A stretch of DNA of 64,000 nucleotides from Tenodera sinensis (Eukaryota > Arthropoda > Insecta > Mantodea > Mantidae): contig CM060961.1 in the NCBI GenBank assembly GCA_030765045.1, forward strand, positions 30,797,305 to 30,861,304, in the 5' to 3' direction. A model generated the notes under the pieces. The model did not search any database. It was not told the DNA's origin and saw only the letters and a program-made list of their open reading frames with translations. Positions 54,350-63,605 of this stretch are shown here, one piece after another. A program made the translations under genes and the position numbers. Positions within the stretch are counted from its first letter, which is position 1. Each line of letters begins with the position of its first letter.

Positions 54350-54735
54350 TAAAATAAAGAAATTTGGCATATACCAAATTGAATGCAGTGATTGTAATGA
54401 AATATACATAGGAAAAACCAAAAGAAATTTAGAAATTAGATCCAAGGAACACGTTAGAAACATTAAGAGTAAACAATTAGAAAAATCAGCGGTTGCATTT
54501 CACTTTTGGACAAAAAATTATGACATAAAGCTAGAACCGAAACTTCTTAAACACATAACCGGAAAACAAGAACTGTCCACATGGGAACAAATCTTTACTT
54601 TATTTTAAAAAATAGAAACCGAGTATTTAATTTTGACATTCCTCAGAGAGACATTTTCAGTAAGTTCATCGAACCACCACCAGAAGAAACACCAGAAGAA
54701 GCATCACCATCTGCACCATCAAGCACCATGGAAAC
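54350..54735 (+). pseudogene. Penelope GIY-YIG endonuclease fragment
   Basis: Reads FGIYQIECSDCNEIYIGKTK, RNLEIRSKEHVRNIKSKQLE, KSAVAFHFWTKNYDIKLEPK and ELSTWEQIFTLF to the stop at 54608. After a frameshift it continues KNRNRVFNFDIPQRDIFSKF, IEPPPEETPEEAS. GIY and YIG are both intact with the conserved Arg (NLEIR) and the EH motif. It lacks the RT. Belongs to a different PLE family from the 29.7- and 52-kb copies. Confidence 0.85.
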
Positions 54736-54745
54736 CCAGTTATTG

Positions 54746-54790
54746 TCCGGTTGATAATGGAGGAAAGTTACCTTCGAAACGTGTCCCGGA
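54746..54790 (+). ncRNA. hammerhead-like motif, right arm of inverted Penelope
   Basis: + strand: UCCGG, UUGAUAAU, GGAGG-loop-CCUUC, GAAAC, GU, GUC, CCGGA. It is the mirror of the left arm apart from one loop base (GC versus GU). Confidence 0.6.
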
Positions 54791-54805
54791 AAAATATGTT
54801 GTAAG

Positions 54806-54990
54806 TTTAAGAGGTAGAACTGGAACTTAAAAATTCAATGCCACAACTGGGATTTGAACCACAGACCTTCCGCTTGCCGGGCGGACGCTCTAACCACTGA
54901 GCTATTGTGACAAACTGCCAGAATGGCATTAAATTCTCAAGCCAGTTCGTAACAAACAGTAAGTTAAGCATAAATAAATAATAATTACAA
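54806..54990 (-). mobile_element. main-family SINE with internal deletion
   Basis: Minus-strand copy with tRNA-like head (CCACTGAGCTATTGTGACAA in + sense) and the B box reverse complement GGATTTGAACC. Part of the body between CCAGTTCGT and the tail is missing. The 9-bp target repeat TGTTGTAAG (54797-54805 and 54991-54999) shows insertion into the Penelope arm. Confidence 0.9.
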
Positions 54991-55045
54991 TGTTGTAAGT
55001 GTTGTTCAGTGTTATTAATTAACTCACCTTTTAAATTAAATTAAT

Positions 55046-55265
55046 TACAACAACACTGTTTTCAAACTTCTATGAAAGGAAGATACTGAAAGCTTTACTT
55101 ACCTTAGTATTTGCTGGAAGCTCTTGAAGTATTACATGGACTATAGTTTCAGTGAAGAGCAGTGAAGATGTGATGGAGAGAACCCTCTCCGAAACTAGTC
55201 CTGTGATTAACATAATTATAAAGTTGGAGCAGAATGTGTTTAGAAATATTGGCATATGTTTCAAT
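55046..55265. repeat. further Penelope-associated segment with degenerate hammerhead-like motif
   Basis: The first 40 bases are the inverse of 58110-58150. Near 55163-55205 (+ strand) is CAG, UGAAGAUGUGAU, stem GGAGAG/CUCUCC, GAAAC, UA, GUC, CUG. Stem II is perfect but the core has extra bases. It is similar to the motif at 550-587. Confidence 0.5.
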
Positions 55266-55829
55266 TTATTAATGTTTTAAACACTTCAGTTTCATCAGTT
55301 TCACCATTGGGTACCTTTGTACATACCTAATACTAGAATTACTTTCCATTTGTTGGCGATAAGTGGCAACACTGTCTCCTATCCCTATCAGTGAAATGTC
55401 AAATGCTTTCTTGAACTGCAGTGATTCAGGCCGGGGAAGTTGCAGAATAGCTTGAGAGTAACCCTTTTGTTGTTTTACCTGCTTAACTTACAGTTATCGG
55501 TGCAAGGCCATGAGCATGTACTCAGAGAGTACCAGTTTGCTTGCCCTGCACCAGTTCTATATCTTTTAGGTATTTTCATCCTCCTGTGCTTATGAATAGA
55601 AACTTCCCCTGCATAATAACATGTATAATGTGTAATTGTGAGGAATTTTTTTGCCACTCATGTATGAATTTCTTATTAGTTTATTTTTTTTGTGAAGTTC
55701 TGAATATTCTCAAGAAATATGTAGTATGTTCACCTAAAATTAGCAGAATTAGTAAAGTTTGGTATAAAATACAGAAAGATTCTATGTAAGCGCTTTATTT
55801 TAAGCCAATTATTTTATACTCTGTTGCAG

Positions 55830-56042
55830 GCAATGAAGTAATATTCTCACTTGAGACAGCATCAGATTATGTAAAGGATGAGAAGGCTTGCTTCTATGGA
55901 TTCCGTTGTCTTGTTGTGGGGTACGAGTGGCACACAAGTCCTGGTGATGGATTAAAGCATCTGGAAACAGAACTGTCTTTCCTGGGTGGCATGTGTGCAG
56001 CATCACTCATGAAGAAAGAGCTTCTCCTGCCTCCTGCATCAA
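55830..56042 (+). CDS. hiw: highwire/MYCBP2 E3 ligase, exon J
   Basis: Starts with GC completing the Gly codon, ends with one base (A) before GTTAGT. Acceptor CTGTTGCAG. It encodes NEVIFSLETASDYVKDEKAC, FYGFRCLVVGYEWHTSPGDG, LKHLETELSFLGGMCAASLM and KKELLLPPAS. PGNE..FSLETASDYVKD.KA.FYGF.C...GYE is one of the strongest family signatures between PHR2 and the filamin repeat. Donor GTTAGT deviates at position 3. Confidence 0.97.
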
Positions 56043-56124
56043 GTTAGTCATGTTATTATTCTTATTAATTATATAGAGGTAATTCTGGGTTTCAAGGAAG
56101 AGTGCATACGAGCCCAGTATTAGA

Positions 56125-56415
56125 AAGTTAGAATTAGACTGAAAAATTGTATGCCATAGGTGAGATTTGAACCACAGATCTTCAGTTTCTCATACCGTTG
56201 CTCTAACCAACTGACTCGCATTTGTCCCAATAAAGTAAACAACAAGGTATTCTCAAACTATTTTCAGGTAACATACTGTAATGGTGACTTAATTTATCAG
56301 TAGTTTCCACGGTAGCTTAGTTTGTTCAGTGGCACCAAAAGCCGAAAATCAGTAGTTAAAAACATAACCATAGCATTGAATTTTTCAGTATGATTGCACT
56401 TTCCAACCTTAGCCT
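56125..56415. repeat. old SINE pair, diverged
   Basis: A minus-strand head (GATTTGAACCACAGATCTTC, CTCTAACCAACTGACTC) and a weak + strand head (CACGGTAGCTTAGTTTGTTC) flank a short AT-rich body. The subfamily resembles the pair at 31560. Confidence 0.55.
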
Positions 56416-56724
56416 ACAACGTGAATGTGGAACAACTGAGTCCAGTATTATGCAGTTCATTTATGGATGATATTTTAGATAGGATAAGGAAAAGTACTGA
56501 GCCCTGTCCAGTTGTAGTAGTAGTACCATGATTGTTTACTAATGAGCTTATAACAGGGGGAGTAACTCTGATAGGATTACAACATTCTATTAATAAAATT
56601 ACTGAATTTTCTGGAGAGTTGATTTTCAAGTTAGTTCACAACCACCCATTAACAATCACCAGAATGGAAGCAAGACAGGAAGCAAATCAGCATTCAACAT
56701 TGTGGTTCATAATAGCCCAATAAA

Positions 56725-56992
56725 GAAACTTGCATAAATAAATAATGACCATCTGAAGGTTATGTAATCCTGGGACATAAAGTACTTACAATAGTAAGTC
56801 ACCATTGGGGTAATTGTCTCTGATGTGAGATTACCTTTGCGGTTTACCGGGAGATATACGAATTGGTTGGAGAATTCAGCGTCATTCTGGCAGGTTGTCA
56901 CATTAGCTTAATGGTTAGAGTGGTGGGTCTGTGGTTTAAATACCAGCTGTGGCATTGAATTTGTCAGTTTCAATTCTACCTCTCAAACCAAG
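56725..56992 (+). repeat. main-family SINE
   Basis: Plus-orientation copy: GTAATTGTCTCTGATGTGAG, a head with CATTAGCTTAATGGTTAGAG, decayed anticodon arm and B box GTGGTTTAAATACC, then CTACCTCTCAAAC. Several changes in the B box. Confidence 0.75.
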
Positions 56993-57175
56993 TTAGGTAT
57001 TTATACAGTGTTTTATTTTTTACTTATGCTGTTCACATACACATACAAAATGTGTATTTCTGGTGGAATTTTAGTATATTTATGTGTGAAATATAGTGTA
57101 TCCCCTGTAGAGAAAATAAATAGTAGCTGGTTACAGCAATAGTGTGATTGTAAAAGCTACATGTTGGTTTTCCAG

Positions 57176-57320
57176 TGGAAGAAATGGATGAAGACATGGA
57201 CATGGTGGAAGAATTGGCCCAGCATGTGTATAAGAATCACTCGACACTCCTCAGCAAAGGATTTGCCTTGGCTAGTGCACCAACCATCACTCAAGCCTTG
57301 GAGGGAATTCTGCCTTTCAG
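57176..57320 (+). CDS. hiw: highwire/MYCBP2 E3 ligase, exon K (last seen)
   Basis: Starts with TG completing ATG (Met), ends with AG of a split codon before GTAAGA. Acceptor GGTTTTCCAG. It encodes EEMDEDMDMVEELAQHVYKN, HSTLLSKGFALASAPTITQA and LEGILPF. The HS..L.KG.ALS..PTI.(Q/E)ALEG.LP pattern follows the preceding exon's LGG.CAA.LMKK in MYCBP2 proteins. The next exon (expected to continue toward the filamin-type repeat) must be beyond 64000 because I found no match in the remaining 6.7 kb. Confidence 0.93.
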
Positions 57321-57831
57321 GTAAGAAAAACTAACTCTTTTCTCAGAGGCTTAGTACTTTTTCTACTTTTAATTTGTACTTGTGATGTTTTAAATTTGAT
57401 GAAGTAATGGAATGTAGTGGAGGAATTATAAAAGAATTAATGTTGTTTATAAACTTATTGCACAGCCATATGAACTACTTCTGCAGAAAGGCAACCGGCA
57501 AACAGTTACACATCTTGACAATTATGGCTTTAAGGCAATGTGTCTGTGAAAGTAAAAAAACTTCAATTTTCTTCTGATTACTTTGAATTATTTGCCATGC
57601 ACTCATGACATAAAATATATGGTGCACACAAAATTTTAACAAGCTATGTCAAACATAGTTAAGATATTGTGTTACTCCAAATGAATCACATTTTGACATG
57701 TTAATATGAAATGCTCCTTGGATGCTACAGTTAATCATATCACTCCCAAATTGTTAATTTGAACTTGCTATTTAAATACAAATATATTTTCGTTCAGGAA
57801 TTTCTTGACTTTTTCCTTTAAGAAAAGGTTT

Positions 57832-58055
57832 CTTGAGAGGTAGAATTGGAACTGAAAAATTCAATGTCACAGCTGGGATTTGAACCACAACTTCTGTGAC
57901 AACTTGCCAGATGGACATTGAATTCTCCAACCAATTCATATTTCTCCTGGTAAACCACAAAGGCAGTCTCACATCAGAGACAATTACCCCAATGGTGACT
58001 CACTATCGTAAGTACTTTTGTGGTTTACCGGGAGAAATACAAATTGCTTGCAGAA
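57832..58055. repeat. SINE fragments (minus, then short plus)
   Basis: GAGAGGTAGAATTGGAACTG and CTGGGATTTGAACC (B box inverse) with part of the anticodon arm deleted, then CCTGGTAAACCACAAAGGCA and a short + fragment at 58018. Confidence 0.7.
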
Positions 58056-58109
58056 TTGATGTACTTAGCATAGCAAGGGCATAAGCGCCAAAGTATGAAT
58101 TTTTTATCT

Positions 58110-58365
58110 TCCTTTCATAGAAGTTTGAAAACAGTGTTGTTGTAATTAATTTAATTTAGAAGGTGAGTTAATTAATAACACTGAACAACACTTACAACAT
58201 ATTTTTCCGGGACACGTTTCGAAGGTAACTTTCCTCCATTATCAATTATTGTCTGGTTGATAATGGAGGAAAGTTACCTTCGAAACGCGTCCCGGAAAAA
58301 TATGTTGTAAGTGTTGTTCAGTGTTATTAATTAACTCACCTTCTAAATTAAATTAAAAAATATGA
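58110..58365. repeat. Penelope-derived long palindrome
   Basis: Left arm 58140-58240 and right arm 58255-58360 are near-perfect inverses of about 100 bp with a short AT-rich centre. Each arm carries the hammerhead-like core (right arm: UCUGG stem I at 58252, UUGAUAAU, GGAGG/CCUUC, GAAAC GC GUC, CCGGA at 58296). This is the same arm pair as at 54.1-55.0 kb with the coding centre removed. Confidence 0.85.
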
Positions 58366-58887
58366 ATTTTTTGTTTTTCTTGTAACATATAGTATGAAGC
58401 CTATTCTTTAATGCCTGTTAAGTGTGAATGGTTAATACGCCCTGGATATGAACGAATTCTCCATTTGCATGCCGCATGGTGTTAGACCTTACATGCTTCA
58501 ACCAAATCTCGAGAATAGCAAAGGTATATGAGCCAACCTGCCGACCGGAGCCAGCCGCTATGCTGTGACAGTTCTCTTGAAGAGAATGTAGCAATAAATC
58601 ACTTAAGAAGGGTACTGTTTATTTTCAGACCTTTATCCCTCATAAATGGTTATTCCTTAACCTTTTAAACATTTTTGCGGTTTTGTAAGTAGTTTTTGCC
58701 TATATGTACAGGGTATTTCTTTGGTACAGTCTGTTGCTTTTAAAGAAAGCTGCAACATATTTTAGTGGCTTGCAGCTCTCGTTTTAAGTTTTGTTTAGCA
58801 TTATAATTCAAGAGTTGTATTGTTTACTAACACCATTGGATAAATCTTTAGTGCATTTAGGGTAGTGATTTACTTTTATTAAGCACT

Positions 58888-59040
58888 ATGAGTGACACAG
58901 ACAGTGATTCTATTTCTCATCACGTAAGTCGTCCCAGAAAATGCTGCATGCAGAAAAACCAATGGAAAATGCATATGGCCAAGAAGAAGAGAAATACAGG
59001 TGAAGAATATGTAAGCTAAAAAACCATGTAGTAAAGGCAC
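58888..59040 (+). pseudogene. N-terminal fragment of transposon-encoded protein
   Basis: From ATG: MSDTDSDSISHHVSRPRKCC, then WKMHMAKKKRNTGEEYVS and stop. An acidic/Ser start followed by W...AKKKRN.GEEY is a motif I associate with the N-terminus of insect transposon proteins of uncertain superfamily. Later frames (ARTPEVEEEAAADED) suggest decay rather than an intact gene. Confidence 0.35.
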
Positions 59041-59524
59041 ACACCAGAGGTAGAAGAAGAGGCAGCAGCAGATGAGGATACTTTACATTACTAACATACT
59101 CTAGTTCCTCTCGGTACAACACAACTTGGACCAGCGCTTACACATCTTCGGTGACCTAAACATACTTTTTGTTAACTTATTTCTTTATATTCACTTTAGA
59201 AGTATTGTGTGTTAGCATTAGAACAAATATTTACCAATATTAGTTGAAGTATTGCTTGCAAAATGCTAACTTTACAAGTAAATGTTTTGTGCATGAAAGC
59301 ATATGCTATCTAAATTATATTGTTGATGAAATTAACCTTCTGAAATCTTAAATATCTGCCAAATAACATTTTACATTCCTAATTAATAGTATTAATGCAT
59401 TAGATTCACATCTGAGCAATTTTTAATCTCTCTATAAATTATTTTAATATGTACTGCTTAGTAAAACTTTAATAGCATTTTTCTCAAAACTAACTTTTGG
59501 TGCATACGCCCTTGCTATTCTAAG

Positions 59525-59998
59525 GACCTCAATTCAATGTCATTCAGGCAGGTTGTCACAGTAGCTTAATGGTTAGAGCACCTGCCTGGTAAGTGGAGGT
59601 TCTATGGTTAAAATCCCAGCTGTGGTATTGCCCTCACATGGCTTGTGTGTTTAAAAACACCAACAGTAACTTTGTTGGCATAAATAAATAATAATTCCAT
59701 CTGAAGGTTATTTAATCCTGGGACATAAAGTACTTACAATAGTAAGTCACCATTGGGGTAATTGTTTCAGATGTGAGACTGCCTTTGTGGTTTACCGGGA
59801 GAAATACAATTTGGTTGGAGAATTCAATGTCATTCTGGTAGGTTGTCACAGTGGCTTAATGGTTAGAGCACCTGCCTGGTATGCGGAAGGTCTGTGGTTC
59901 AAATCCCAGTAGTGGTATTGAATTTTTCAGTTCCAATTCTACCTCTCAAACATTGCCCACACACAGCTTGTGTTTAAAAACACCAACAGTAAGTTAGA
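59525..59998 (+). mobile_element. two tandem main-family SINEs
   Basis: Heads at about 59555-59630 (TAGCTTAATGGTTAGAGCAC) and 59848-59920, B box GTTCAAATCCC in the second and a changed GTTAAAATCCC in the first. Shared linking tail AAATAAATAATAATTCCATC. Confidence 0.85.
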
Positions 59999-60591
59999 TC
60001 GGGAATATTAAGCTTGACAGGGGGAAGAGAATGTTAATGATATATACATTTACAAATAGTTATGAAGGTGAAATATGTTAAAAATTAAAATTTAGATATG
60101 TAAAGTATGAGTGTTAATCATCTCACTGTATATAATTTTTAAAGAATTAGTTAAGGGTTTATTCAGTTCTTTGTCTTTACAGTTAAATTAGTAAATGTGG
60201 AAGTTCTTTTTGCAGTATGCAGTTCATCTGTTAAAAAGATGAACAAGAGTTTTGAACAACTGTTAGGTAAATTAATGGTAATTAATTGTTCTTTTACACA
60301 AGCTACACACAAATAGTGCAGTCTCCCAAGAATACTGAACTTGGCACCATCTAAATAACATTTACACTTTTCTATTTAGCATGGCTGTTTTGGAATCAGA
60401 TTTTGTTTCTTTTGTATTTTCATATGAATAGGACAGGGTCCCATTCCCTTTCTTTCTTAAAACAGGTTAATAATTTCTATTAAGGTATGTGCATAACTGA
60501 TAAGAATGACTGAACCATGCAGGCTTTTCAAATCAGAAACAAGCTCCACTAGCTGGAAGGGAACATTTATTTTAAACTCAAGCAGTAGTTA

Positions 60592-60900
60592 TTATTTATT
60601 TATGCCAACAAACTTACTCTTGGTATTAGAGGTAGAACTGGAACTTAAAAATTCAATGCCACAACTGGGATTTGAACCACAGACCTTCCACTTACCGGGC
60701 GGACGCTCTAACCACTGAGCTATGGTGACAAACTGCCAGAATGGCATTAAATTCTCAAACAGTAAGTTTGTTGGCATACATAAATAATAATTACTCTTGG
60801 TATTTTTAAACACACAAGTCGTGTGTGGGCAATGTTTGAGAGGTACAATCCCAACTGTGGCATTGAATTTTTCAGTTCCAATTCTACCTCTCAAACAGTA
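60592..60900. mobile_element. SINE fragments in both orientations
   Basis: A minus copy with head (CTAACCACTGAGCTATGGTG in + sense) at 60620-60760, a minus tail segment to 60845, then a short + fragment from CAATCCCAACTGTGG. Confidence 0.8.
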
Positions 60901-61189
60901 GTATTGTGATATCGTCTGAAGCGACACATTCCTTGGTACAGTGTGAACCTATTAACCTTTAAAGTAGCACAATAATATGATTATTAAGGAATCTATCCCT
61001 TCCCTTATGTGATCTTACCATACGTGCCTATTTTTAAAAAAATCCAAGGTGTTAGAAAAATGTTTAGCTGAATTACTTAATCCCGTAGCGGCAAAGTTAT
61101 TTTGCTACACACATCATTTTTTCTGTAATTCCTAAACCAGTTTGGGTATCCCTTTCGGAGGCACCTCAGCTGAAGCGATTTGAATAATT

Positions 61190-61415
61190 CTGATCATTAG
61201 AGTGATACGCAATGCACTGGCCATCCATATAAAGCCAAACATCACGAGTTCAAATGCCAACTGCAGTCAGATGTGCCTGTGGTAAAAAAACAGGGAGGAC
61301 CCAAGTAAAATAACTGGTGTAATGGCATGCTTGAAGGCTGACTGGGTTACATTTGAGTACAGCTGCCTGCAGTTTACTTCTTATTCTTAAAAAAAGAAAA
61401 AGAAAGATCATGCTA
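61190..61415 (+). repeat. tRNA-like SINE, separate family
   Basis: Diverged A box (TAGAGTGATACGCAATGCAC), B box CGAGTTCAAATGCC, about 130 bp of body and a short A-rich end (TTCTTAAAAAAAG). Low conservation, so only the box spacing supports it. Confidence 0.45.
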
Positions 61416-62252
61416 CAGTTTTATTGAAAAAAAAATGTAATATTTTTACAATATAGAACAGTTGAAGGTACTTGAATTCTGTTTATATAGGTTAGCATAA
61501 CATGAAATTAGAAAGCAAGATCCAATAAAGTATATCAAAACTTAACAAATTTATATATTGCTTAAAGTCAGGCTGCCAATTAAAGGGTTAAAAACATCAA
61601 ATTTCTAGCTAGACCCTGGTTGTATTATTTGCTAGAAGCTGAGAATCCTAAACTCTCTCCAAACTGTTAAGACTTATAAAGAAACAAACAGTATTTTTAA
61701 ACACAACTTTATTTAAACCATAACTGCATATCACAGTGCACTTAAGTTGGTAACATCTAATGTAAAGCAGTCAATGAATACAAGAAATCTTATCAGTAAT
61801 CAGTCTGAAGCTAATATGGCACCAAGTGTCCTTATCACTGATATGAACAGCAGACAACACTATCATAATTTCAGTTGTTATTTCACCAGGATATCTAAAG
61901 AACAAATATTTTCCTGTGATGAAACATTTATTCTTGAGTTTGAGACGTAGTATATAACATTAATTATGCTTGAATAAGTTTCATTTCCTTAAGTTTATAT
62001 TACAAAAGTCTCTTACAAGAAGTTGGGTATTGTTTTGTTAAAAAAACAGTCCTCTTTTTACATAAACATGGAAACACTTGCTGTAAAGAAAAGTATCTTA
62101 ACATAGCAGTTTCATGTCATCTTGAAATAATCTGGTAGCTGTAGAATGTAAATTACCAAGAAGAGGAAAAAAATGCTCTGTTTGTAACTTTGATTACTAA
62201 GTCTTTGGGAATTACTAAAGGGCAGTTAACTATAAACAAGACATTTTTGATT

Positions 62253-62722
62253 AAGAGGTGGAATCAGGACTGAAAAATTCAATGCCATAACCGGGATTTG
62301 AAACACGGATCTTCTTTTTGCCCACACACGGCTTGTGTGTTTAAAAACACCAGCAATAAGCTTGTTGGAATAAATAAATTAAATAATAATTACCATCTAA
62401 AGGTTACTTAAACCCAGGACATAAAGTACTTACAATTACAATCACCCTTGGGGTATTTATCTCTGATGTGAGATTCCCTTGTGGTTTAACTGGGAAAAAG
62501 TACGAATCAGCTGGGGAATTTAATGTCGTACTGGCAAGTTGGCCATGGTAGCATGGTAGCCATGGTTAAAGCAGCCGCTCGATAAGTGGTACATCCGTGG
62601 TTCAAATCCTGGCTATGGCATTGAATTTTTCAGTCCTGATTCCACCTCTTAAACATTGCCCACACACGACTTGTGTGTTTAAAAACACCAGCAGTAAGCT
62701 TGTTGCCATAAATAAATAAATA
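62253..62722. mobile_element. main-family SINE, two partial copies
   Basis: A minus start (AGAGGTGGAATCAGGACTG) with decayed B box, then a nearly full + copy whose head (62545-62615) has a duplicated CATGGTAGC and B box GTTCAAATCCTGG. Tail AATAAATAAATAA. Confidence 0.75.
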
Positions 62723-63205
62723 AGACATTTTTGTTTTGAACAGGAAAGAATAATTGCCAACTTCCTTAAATTGAACATAAAACTTTCCCTCTCTGGCAAA
62801 CTATAATTTGCTATTACATGAACGTTCATTACATAAAATGTTGAATGCAGAACATGTACAAAGGTTACCTATAAAATAAATGGGTAGTGCATTTTATAGC
62901 AATTGATGATGACCTGATAGTACTGCTTCTTTCTGTCACATGCTGAAATTTTTCCCAGTACCACAATAAACATGTAGCAAAGCAAAGAACAACACTACAT
63001 AGGCTAGACAGAGAATTCTAATCCATATTTTACATTTTGTAACATTAACTACATACAAAAACTGTCACAAAAAAATTGCAAACTTATGTGTATCCTGCAG
63101 GTGTAGAAGTAAGCAATATACACGGTTTATGTAAGGGAGTTGACTTAACAGTTAATTCATCCATTACTGAATGTTTGTGTCCATTTATTTCTGGTTACTA
63201 AAGAT

Positions 63206-63605
63206 GGAGTTGGTCTTCTCCTTAGTGCGTGGCAGCACTGCTAGCGAGAGACTCAGGTTCAATTCCTGGTACTGGCGTGGGGATTTATTCCTGCTCTGAG
63301 ATATGGCCTGCGTTGCACTCAACCTTGTTTGGTCCCTGAGGGGTCAATTAAGGAGTTACTTGATTGAGAAGTAGCGAACCCTGGCAGCGAAGACCACATA
63401 TAGTGGTAATCTGGGTAGGACCAAGGCACTATGTCCCCCTCTCCATTATTGCTCCTCATTCATAATGCCTGTGGTGGGCAAAGGTGGAGATGCAGCAGCC
63501 AGGCAGTAGGCATTGGCCCAGAAATGACTGATGCACCACGGGGTTAGTTTTAGTGGTGCAGTCAAATTTTAAATCCATATGCTATGCTATGCTATGCTAT
63601 GCAGC
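63206..63605 (+). mobile_element. tRNA-derived SINE with (ATGCT)n tail
   Basis: Head with TCCTTAGTGCGTGGCAGCAC and B box GGTTCAATTCC, a 300-bp body (CTGAGATATGGCCTGCGTTG; GATGCACCACGGGGTTAG) and a tail of four or more ATGCT units. The pentanucleotide tail suggests mobilisation by a LINE with matching 3' end. Confidence 0.75.

Larger units (their letters stand above)
54111..55045. mobile_element. Penelope-like element in inverted arrangement
   Basis: Outer arms 54111-54211 and 54746-55045 are inverse copies of each other (TTAATTTAATTT...GGTGAGTTAATTAATAAC... and mirror), each carrying a hammerhead-like motif. Inside, 54203-54350 on the minus strand and about 54600-54750 on the + strand encode the same C-terminal peptide (NRVFNFDIP, FIEPPPEETPEEAS). 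A GIY-YIG core on the + strand lies between. Two 3' ends are therefore joined head to head, a structure reported for Penelope elements with inverted partial copies. A SINE is inserted at 54806-54990. Confidence 0.8.
58065..59523 (+). mobile_element. TIR DNA element of unknown superfamily
   Basis: Left CTTAGCATAGCAAGGGC then ATAAGCGCCAAA, and right the imperfect inverse TTTTGGTGCATACGCCCTTG then CTATTCTAAG. About 29-bp terminal inverted repeats with four or so mismatches delimit 1.46 kb. It contains a short transposase-like N-terminus at 58888 and a Penelope-derived palindrome near its left end. I could not define a target duplication. Confidence 0.55.
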
